A stretch of DNA of 64,000 bases from Meghimatium bilineatum (Eukaryota > Mollusca > Gastropoda > Stylommatophora > Philomycidae), in contig CM067317.1 of NCBI GenBank assembly GCA_034231615.1, positions 19,117,379 to 19,181,378 of the forward strand, read 5' to 3'. Position numbers and translations under genes: made by a program. This document shows positions 56,501-64,000 of the stretch, piece after piece; within the stretch, counting starts at the first letter, position 1; every line of letters begins with the position of its first letter. The notes below the pieces were generated by a model. It was not told where the DNA came from and did no database searches. It worked only from the letters and a program-made list of their open reading frames with translations.

Positions 56501-58318
56501 CCTCTACTGAAGATAAGAGTCTGACTATGATCTACACGCACCTCTACTGAAGATAAGAGTCTGACTATGATCTACACGTACCTCTACTGAAGATAAGAGT
56601 CTGACTATGATCTACACGCACCTCTACTGAGGATAAGAGTCTGACTATGATCTACACGTACCTATACTGAAGATAAGAGTCTGACTATGATCTACACGCA
56701 CCTCTACTGAAGATAAGAGTCTGACTATGATCTACACGCACCTCTACTGAAGATAAGAGTCTGACTATGATCTACACGCACCTCTACTGAAGATAAGAGT
56801 CTGACTATGATCTACACGCACCTCTACTGAAAATAAGAGTCTGACTATGATCTACACGCACCTCTACTGAAGATAAGAGTCTGACTATGATCTACACGTA
56901 CCTCTACTGAAGATAAGAGTCTGACTATGATCTACACGCACCTCTACTGAAGATAAGAGTCTGACTATGATCTACACGTACCTCTACTGAAGATAAGAGT
57001 CTGACTATGATCTACACGTACCTCTACTGGAGATAAGAGTCTGACTATGATCTACACGTACCTCTACTGGAGATAAGAGTCTGACTATGATCTACACGTA
57101 CCTCTACTGGAGATAAGAGTCTGACTATTATCTACACGTACCTCTACTGAAGATAAGAGTCTGACTATGATCTACACGCACCTCTACTGAAGATAAGAGT
57201 CTGACTATGATCTACAAGCACCTCTACTGAAGATAAGAGTCTGACTATGATCTACAAGCACCTCTACTGAAGATAAGAGTCTGACTATGATCTACACGTA
57301 CCTCTACTGAAGATAAGAGTCTGACTATGATCTACACGCACCTCTACTGAAGATAAGAGTCTGACTATGATCTACACGCACCTCTACTGAAGATAAGAGT
57401 CTGACTATGATCTACACGTACCTCTACTGAAGATAAGAGTCTGACTATGATCTACACGCACCTCTACTGAAGATAAGAGTCTGACTATGATCTACACGCA
57501 CCTCTACTGAAGATAAGAGTCTGACTATGATCTACACGCACCTCTACTGAAGATAAGAGTCTGACTATGATCTACAAGCACCTCTACTGAAAATAAGAGT
57601 CTGACTATGATCTACACGCACCTCTACTGAAGATAAGAGTCTGACTATGATCTACACGCACCTCTACTGAAGATAAGAGTCTGACTATGATCTACACGCA
57701 CCTCTACTGAAGATAAGAGTCTGACTATGATCTACAAGCACCTCTACTGAAGATAAGAGTCTGACTATGATCTACACGCACCTCTACTGAAGATAAGAGT
57801 CTGACTATGATCTACACGCACCTCTACTGAAGATAAGAGTCTGACTATGATCTACAAGCACCTCTACTGAAGATAAGAGTCTGACTATGATCTACACGTA
57901 CCTCTACTGAAGATAAGAGTCTGACTATGATCTACACGCACCTCTACTGAAGATAAGAGTCTGACTATGATCTACAAGCACCTCTACTGAAGATAAGAGT
58001 CTGACTATGATCTACAAGCACCTCTACTGAAGATAAGAGTCTGACTATGATCTACACGTACCTCTACTGAAGATAAGAGTCTGACTATGATCTACAAGCA
58101 CCTCTACTGAAGATAAGAGTCTGACTATGATCTACACGCACCTCTACTGAAGATAAGAGTCTGACTATAATCTACAAGCACCTCTACTGAAGATAAGAGT
58201 CTGACTATGATCTACACGCACCTCTACTGAAGATAAGAGTCTGACTATGATCTACAAGCACCTCTACTGAAGATAAATGACTATGAACTACACTTGCTTC
58301 TATTGGAGATAAAAGTCA
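50573..58318 (+). repeat. 40-bp satellite, about 194 copies, with ~2.5-kb higher-order repeats
   Basis: The unit contains CTCTACTGAAGATAAGAGTC and TGACTATGATCTACACGCAC, with constant 40-bp spacing over 7.7 kb. Three unit subtypes mix (ACGCA, ACGTA, AAGCA at the same site). Rare variants recur at long, regular distances: GATAAGCGT near 50831, 53071 and 55551; ATATAAGAGT near 50911, 53151 and 55631; GGATAAGAG near 51631, 54111 and 56631; CTGACTATTATC near 52121, 54601 and 57121, each after three CTACTGG units. So the array is about three tandem copies of a 56-63-unit block. All frames contain stops. Both ends are diverged units. Confidence 0.98.
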
Positions 58319-58439
58319 GAAGACATTTCTCTACTATCCATTTCAGTGAGCTATGTGTCATTTCCGTTCTGGACAGCAAAATTTTCGCTATTGTTTATAT
58401 AAATTATTCTCCTTTGCACTGTGTCTTAACGTATCTTCC
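58319..58439. other. Unassigned sequence
   Basis: No feature recognised. Confidence 0.3.
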
Positions 58440-58530
58440 TTTGTTTTGATTTTTGATTAGAAACTAGGTTCACATCATGTGAGGCATTCCCATAAGTGCT
58501 CCGCCCTCCGTCCCAGCAGCAGTCCCAGTG
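58440..58530 (+). repeat. Rep-E, copy 3
   Basis: TTTGATTTTTGATTAGAAAC, GAGGCATTCCCATAAGTGCT and CCGCCCTCCGTCCCAGCAGC, in the same order as 34195-34335 reversed. Confidence 0.75.
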
Positions 58531-60030
58531 TATTGTAGTACATTGACAAATATGGCATTGATAAATACACATCAGCTAGTACAAGTGATAAATAAATTGA
58601 TAAATACAAGTTAGCTAGTATTTTGAACATTATTTTTTAATGATGTACATATAACAAAAGTATTGAACGTATAAAACTGTGTTTTTGATATATGAATATA
58701 TACAAGTACTGGTGTCATAGGTAGAACAATAGTCAATTATACTAAACATATTAATAATATGTACAATGTTGTGCAATTAAATGTAAGCATTTTCACACGT
58801 CTTACTAAGCTGTGTGCAAACTAACGCATGGGCGAAAAGTTGATAAATGAGATCAAAGACGGTAAATTCAGATGGATAGCACATGGCCAGAAAGATGCTT
58901 GACGACACAGCTAGACAAGTTCTGGACTTAAACTCACACAGGAAGAGGCGGATAGGACGGTAAAATACAGAAGAAGATGATTCTTGAACAATGCTCGTAA
59001 TTGCAAACGCAACCAGGCAGGACTTTACTTCAGGCAAGTCCTAATTCAGAATTGGCATGCTCGCTGGTCCCAAATAGTGTAACGTCTTGGCTGATTAAAA
59101 TATGTGTTGATGTTTTTCCTTTGCTGGCGACATACAAATGCACACGGAGCGACCATTGGTTAGTACATCAGCCAAGAATAGTCATACCATTTTGAGTCAC
59201 CAACAAGACTATATTGGAGAAGGACGTGGTTCATGGTGTAAAGAATAAGGCCACCAAAAACTAAAGAAAGTTTGGTCATAGCCAGCGACCTGCCACCACT
59301 GAAAAAATCCCAAACTTTACAGTGATAAAGACAATTAGTTAGTTTGTTCCTTTCGTGCCGCAAGCGACACGTGGGGCAGAGGTTTTGGTTCTCCATATGA
59401 TGCGGTTCGCTGCCTGCAGCTTTAGTTCCTGGATGGTCTTACAGCCTATTCATTCCCCTTATCTAAGAATGGTGTTTTAAGGGTTGTTATATAGACAATA
59501 GATACTTTGAAAATATAAGGGACTCTGACAACAGAGAATATGATGTTGAACAGAAAAGGAAAAGCTATACCATTGCTATACCTCAGCAATTTACACACGT
59601 GCATTGATATATCTAGCAATATACATACATTCATTACGACGACAGGGAATATGATGTTCAGCTGTTAAAGCAAACACGACTATTCGTGAACGACGTCTCT
59701 TCTCAGTATCAGGATTTTACTAAAATGGAAATATGGAAGCTTCAGGAACATATGAAGGAAAGAGAAGATACAAGACTTGATAGAGATGGTAATCACATGG
59801 AATGCGACTGAGAACACTTGAGGGTTAGAGAAGATGACAGAATTAATAGAGATGGTAATCACATGTAGTGACAGTTATAGTCCTATGTTTCACAGGAACT
59901 AACAAGAACACATAAGATTAAGTGCACACAAAAATAAATCGGGAAGTGCTAGGGATTATATACCCGATCTCCTGACGTAGTAAAATATGTAGACAAAACA
60001 AATCCAGCTATTAGTGGGGGGGGGGGCTCT
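58531..60030. other. Unassigned sequence
   Basis: GATAAATACA-type short repeats near 58560-58615. GTTAGTTTGTTCCTTTCGTGCC near 59338 resembles 22255. AGAGATGGTAATCACATG occurs twice (59784 and 59847). No gene is supported. Confidence 0.4.
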
Positions 60031-60068
60031 CCAGCGATGGGGAGTCTCCATGTCTCCATCGCTGGAAA
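60031..60068. repeat. Short hairpin after a poly-G run
   Basis: CCAGCGATGGGGAG pairs with CTCCATCGCTGG around a short loop. A G-run of about 10 lies just before. Confidence 0.7.
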
Positions 60069-60079
60069 TGTTACTGATG

Positions 60080-60200
60080 ATAAACCTGTCGTAGTGGTTA
60101 ATCCATTCGATTTGATTTCTGCTCAAGAGGTCGCAGGTTCGGTTTGCGATCAGGACACCTGTAATTAGGTGCCGTGAATCGTACTCTTGACAAGTGCGTG
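60080..60200 (+). repeat. Possible tRNA-derived SINE
   Basis: GTCGTAGTGGTTAATCCATT (A-box-like, TRGYNNARNGG shape) and, about 35 bp on, GAGGTCGCAGGTTCGGTTTG (B-box-like GGTTCG). Body ~60 bp. Single copy in the window. Confidence 0.55.
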
Positions 60201-60217
60201 CAGCTTTGCTCAGAGGG

Positions 60218-60320
60218 ATGGAGTACATACTGCGAATAGAGGGGTGGAGTACATATGGCGAACAGAGGACAGGAGTACATATGGCGAACAGAGGAGAGGA
60301 GTACATATGGCGAACACGAG
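60218..60320 (+). repeat. 26-bp tandem repeat, 4 copies
   Basis: The unit contains GAGTACATATGGCGAACAGA. The first copy is diverged (CATACTGCGAATAGAGGGG). Confidence 0.9.
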
Positions 60321-60389
60321 TATAAAGAAGTCAAGATAAAATATAATGAAGTCAATTTGTTACGCCTTCTAAGCTGGTGAATGTACTTG

Positions 60390-60590
60390 TTCTAGTGTTC
60401 GCTTATAATGAAGTAAGTGTTTCAACACGTGCGCACTTATCGTGAAGTCAGTGTTCCAACACTTGCGCACTTATCGTGAAGTCAGTGTTCCAATCTTAGT
60501 GCCTGTTCTGGTGTTCACTTATCGTGAAGTCAGCGTTCAAATACTTGTACATATTTTGGTGTTCACTTATCGTGAGGTCAGTTGCAATAA
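60390..60590 (+). repeat. Imperfect repeat, 35-47 bp spacing, about 5 copies
   Basis: The core CACTTATCGTGAAGTCAGTG recurs near 60432, 60467, 60514 and 60560, with a diverged first copy (CTTATAATGAAGTAAGTG) near 60401. Confidence 0.8.
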
Positions 60591-61029
60591 ATTCGTGCTT
60601 TACCTAGATAATATACAAGTGCATGGAACTATACCTAGACAATATACAGGTATTCATTACTATATCTAGGCAATAATTAAGTATTCATTGCTATACCTAG
60701 ACAATATACAGGTATTCATTACTATATATAGGCAATAATTAAGTATTCATTGCTATACCTAGACAATACACAAGTATTCAATGTTGTATCTAGGTAATAT
60801 ACAAAAATTCATTGCTATAGCTTGTTAATAAAAACATACATTTCTATGTCGAAACAAGATATACATACTCATTGCTGTACCTAGACAATATACACGCATT
60901 CATTGGTATATAGACAATTTAAAAACATTCATTGTTATACCTATGCAATATACAAACGTTCCTTGCTCCTATATCTAGGTAGAACATGTGCATTCATTGC
61001 TTTTCCCTAAACAGTATACACAAATTCGT

Positions 61030-61205
61030 TGCTATAATCATTATCTTGTATGTGACATATTCTTTCCAGAACGTGGTCTTCCTTATGCATTCTCTGATCA
61101 CTGCTCGATTCTGGGCGAACTGACCTGTCGTAGCTTTACACATGTTTAAGCAATCTCGTATATAACTGCACCATCTTCGTCTTGTGCACCTTCTTCACCT
61201 GCTAT
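61030..61205 (-). pseudogene. LINE-G tail, copy 1
   Basis: GTGACATATTCTTTCCAGAA, CGATTCTGGGCGAACTGACC and CTGTCGTAGCTTTACACATG correspond to the copy at 62475-62645. On the minus strand they encode a basic LINE C-terminus with the TGQFTQNR-type stretch in decayed form. Confidence 0.7.
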
Positions 61206-62474
61206 ATTCATTGCTATACCTAGGTAATATACAGGCATTTATTTCTATATCTGGGCAACATCCACGCACGCATTGTTATTCCTAGACAAATATTCCTTGC
61301 TTTGTCTAGGAAATTTAAAAAAAACATTAATTGCTATGCCTATGCAGTATACAATTATTTATTGTTATACCACGGTAATATACACGCATTCATTGATCTA
61401 TCTAGGCAGCCTATGCTCATTTATTGCTATACCTAGGTAATATACATGCATTCAATGCTATACCTAGCAAATATACACGTATTCGTTGATATATCTAGCA
61501 ATATACATACATTAATTGCTATAACTAGACAATATACAAGCACTCATTGCTTTACCTATGAAATTTCAGTTATAAACACCTTATCGAATATCTTCTGCCA
61601 ATTTGATTATTATTCCATTGCTACACTTAAATAATATGCACTTATTTATTATATACCTAGGTAAAATACATGCATTAATTGCTAAATCTAGGCAATATAC
61701 GCGCATTCGTTGATATATCTAGCAATATACATACATTAATTGCTATAACTAGGTAATAATACATGCATTCATGGCTATATCTAGGCAATAAACACGTATT
61801 CATTGCGATATTTAGGCAATATACAAGCGTTAATTGCTATACCTATTTAATATACATGCATTCATTGCTATACCTAGGTAATATACAAGTATTCATTGCT
61901 ATACCTAGGTAATATACAAGTATTCATTGCTATATCTAAGCAATATACAAGTATTCATTGTTATATCTAAGCAATATACACATTTTTATTGATAAACCGA
62001 GGCAATATGCTAGCAATTATTGCTGTATCTTGCTAATTTAAAAAACATTTGCTGCTATATCTAGGCAAAACACGTACAATCATTGATATACACATTCCCT
62101 ATAAGTAGGTAATATACACACATTAATTGCTATACCTAGGCAATATACACGCAATAATTGTTATGCCTAAGCAATATACACGCATTAATTGCTATAGCTT
62201 GTCGATAAAAAACATTCATTGCTATGTCTAAACAATATATACATACTCATTGCTGAAACTAAAAAATATACACGAATTCATTGGTATATCTAGGCAACAT
62301 AAAAACTTTCAATACTATACCTATGCAATATACAAACCTTCATTGCTTATATATCTAGGTAGAACATGTGCATTAATTGTTATTCCAAATACAAAATACA
62401 CGCATTCATTGATATTCTAAAGCAAAATACACGCATTCACTGCTATACATAGATGATATACACGCATTCTTTGC

Positions 62475-62645
62475 TATCATCATCATGTGACATTCTTTCC
62501 AGAATGTGGTCTTCCTTAAGTATTCTTTAAACACTCCGCGATTCTGGGTGAATTGACCTGTCGCAGCTGGAGACATGTTTAAGCAATCTGATATATCACT
62601 GCACCATCGTTGTCTTTGACGCCATCTTCTCCTGCAATATTCATT
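62475..62645 (-). pseudogene. LINE-G tail, copy 2
   Basis: On the minus strand it reads RRRWRQRQRWCSDISDCLNM, then SPAATGQFTQNRGVFKEYLR and TTFWKECHMMM, the end being a (GAT)n tail. Basic block plus this motif is the usual LINE 3' terminus. Confidence 0.75.
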
Positions 62646-63305
62646 GCTATACCTAGGTAATATACACGCGTTTATTGCTATATCTAGGCAACATACACGC
62701 ATGCATTGTTATTCCTAGACAATATAAAAACATTCATTGCTTTGTCTAGGAAATATATAAGTATTTGTTTCTATGCCTAGGCAGTATGCACATATTCATG
62801 GCTATACTAAGGCAATATACACGCATGCATTGCAATATCTAGCCAATATAAACGCTTCGTTAATATATCTAGCAATATACATGCATTAATTGCTATACCT
62901 AGAAAATATACACGCATTAATTGCTATACCTAGAAAATATACACGTAGACATTGTTATAACACATGTGCTATTCCACTTGTAAACATCTTACCGGATATC
63001 TTCTGAAAGTATGATTATTATTCTATTGCTATACCTAAATATTATACACGCATTCATAGCTATACTTAGGTGATATACACGCATTTATTGTTATACCTAG
63101 GTAATATACACGCATTCATCGTTATACCTAGGTAATATACACGAATTTATTGTTATTCATTGGCAATATGCACGTATTCATTGTTATACCTAGATAATAT
63201 TAACATATTCATTGTTATAGCTAGGCAATATATAGACATTTATTGCTATACTTTGTCAAATTACAAGTAATCAGCGGTGTATCTATGTAATATACAAGCA
63301 TTCAT

Positions 63306-63560
63306 TTCTCTCATCTTCAGGTGCCGGTTCCAGTGGGGTAGGAGATCATGGATCATATTTCACTGTTTTTATGCATCTTTTATCGGGATCTTTGTTGACC
63401 TTTTCCATTCCACGATGTCAGTTTAGCTATTATTTCCCCTTGCTGTTGTTCTTAAATGTATCTTGCTTTATATCTTGCCTGTTATAATTGTTCTTCAGAC
63501 CTTCCCGCCTTCTAAGGTCTCCAAATAATAAAGATTACCTCTTTCTGATATCATTAGGTT
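63306..63560 (-). pseudogene. LINE-E-like 3' fragment
   Basis: CATCTTCAGGTGCCGGTTCC, then GGGGTAGGAGATCATGG, resembles CATCATCAGGTGCCCTGCCG, then GGCGTAGGCGACCATGG, at 36845-36883. The order continues with CTTGCTGTTGTTCTT... and CAGACCTTCCCGCCTTCTAA. It is strongly diverged. Confidence 0.6.
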
Positions 63561-64000
63561 ATTCCCATATCGTATTAGAAGCTTACAGCACCTCTGGTTA
63601 GTTTTTCTAGCTGTCATTTGTGTCTGATCATGGTCAGTGATACACAATTATCTCACAAACATGATTATGCAAAATTTAAATTACGAAACTGTAAAATGTG
63701 TGATTCATATACACATTTCAGTTATTGCGTTTTCTACTGTCATTAACACAGGCATACTTCGGGGAGATTTAACAAAAAAACATTGGCAATGTTTAGTAAA
63801 TACATTTACAGATGATATAAAGATACATAAAACGAGTCATAAAAGAGTGATCAATGAAAGATCGTTTATAATTAACATAAAATGAATGTGGAATTTTATA
63901 TATTAATAATAATAAGTATATAAATTGCAGAAAGTTAGATATTTGAACAAGATGTAAACCTCAAAGTTTGCATTACCTACTCATTTTGTAATAGGATATA
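63561..64000. other. Unassigned sequence
   Basis: An 82-codon open frame (63637-63885) has no recognised domain. AT-rich to the window end. Confidence 0.35.

Larger units (their letters stand above)
60600..63305 (+). repeat. Diverged 31-bp minisatellite, about 85 units, with LINE pieces inside
   Basis: The unit is ATTGCTATACCTAGGTAATA, then TACACGCATTC, with 10-30 percent divergence between copies. Two LINE-G fragments interrupt it. Long-range comparison shows a duplicated block (about 60810-61640 against 62190-63050, offset about 1.4 kb), so the array and its passengers were duplicated together. Confidence 0.95.

Noticed and set aside
50573-58318. CRISPR-like array
   Set aside because: Units are contiguous 40-bp monomers with no unique spacers, in a eukaryotic context, and no cas genes are present.
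22250-59400. Shared TTAGTTAGTTTG..TTGTTCC stretch as a seventh dispersed family
   Set aside because: Similarity between 22252 and 59334 covers only about 30-40 bp by eye, too little to define a family.

Overview
This window is eukaryotic, almost certainly metazoan, non-coding and mobile-element-rich DNA. It is AT-rich, has no operons, no rRNA or functional tRNA genes that I can recognise, and no host protein-coding gene that I can support. It holds degenerate RTE-like and other non-LTR retrotransposons (LINEs), an hAT transposase with a BED finger, a Penelope-type GIY-YIG fragment, a Polinton/Maverick fossil, tRNA-derived SINEs, and many minisatellites. This mix fits a lophotrochozoan, most likely a mollusc, but that lineage call is an impression and not a proof. 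Family letters (LINE-A to LINE-J, repeat families Rep-A to Rep-F, SINE-1) are labels I assign here by comparing copies inside the window.

Layout. 0-4.1 kb: LINE-A and LINE-B fragments in both orientations. 4.3-13.5 kb: a run of minisatellites (36, 34, 44, 35, 14, 19, 23, 15 and 39 bp units) separated by dispersed repeats. 14-19.4 kb: LINE tails, a 19-bp array, a 55-bp array, and a long (AT)n tract with a LINE between its two parts. 19.9-21.5 kb: hAT transposase pseudogene, then a Penelope fragment. 22-29.9 kb: sparse region with LINE tails, a 250-bp near-perfect fold-back and a possible Pif1-like helicase piece. 30-38.3 kb: 33, 44, 30, 32 and 33 bp arrays mixed with LINE fragments. 40-43 kb: paired Rep-A copies, SINE-1, and a LINE inserted in another LINE with a target duplication. 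44.2-45.4 kb: 42-bp array. 45.9-48.4 kb: Polinton remnant (packaging ATPase and small genes) carrying a LINE that itself carries a SINE. 48.4-50 kb: inverted repeat and LINE pieces. 50.57-58.32 kb: one 40-bp satellite of about 194 units with about 2.5-kb higher-order repeats. 60.6-63.3 kb: a diverged 31-bp array with a duplicated block of about 1.4 kb. By my sums about 19 kb, roughly 30 percent of the window, is tandem repeat.

No genes here work together as a living system. The nearest thing to a gene cluster is the Polinton fossil (46.5-48.2 kb, possibly from 45.9 kb), and every recognisable gene in it is broken. Long open frames seen in several arrays follow from units whose length is a multiple of three and are not treated as genes. 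The most informative parts are the nested Polinton/LINE/SINE insertion, the 40-bp satellite with its higher-order structure, a two-copy tRNA-SINE family, and arrays that appear to have grown out of mobile-element sequence.
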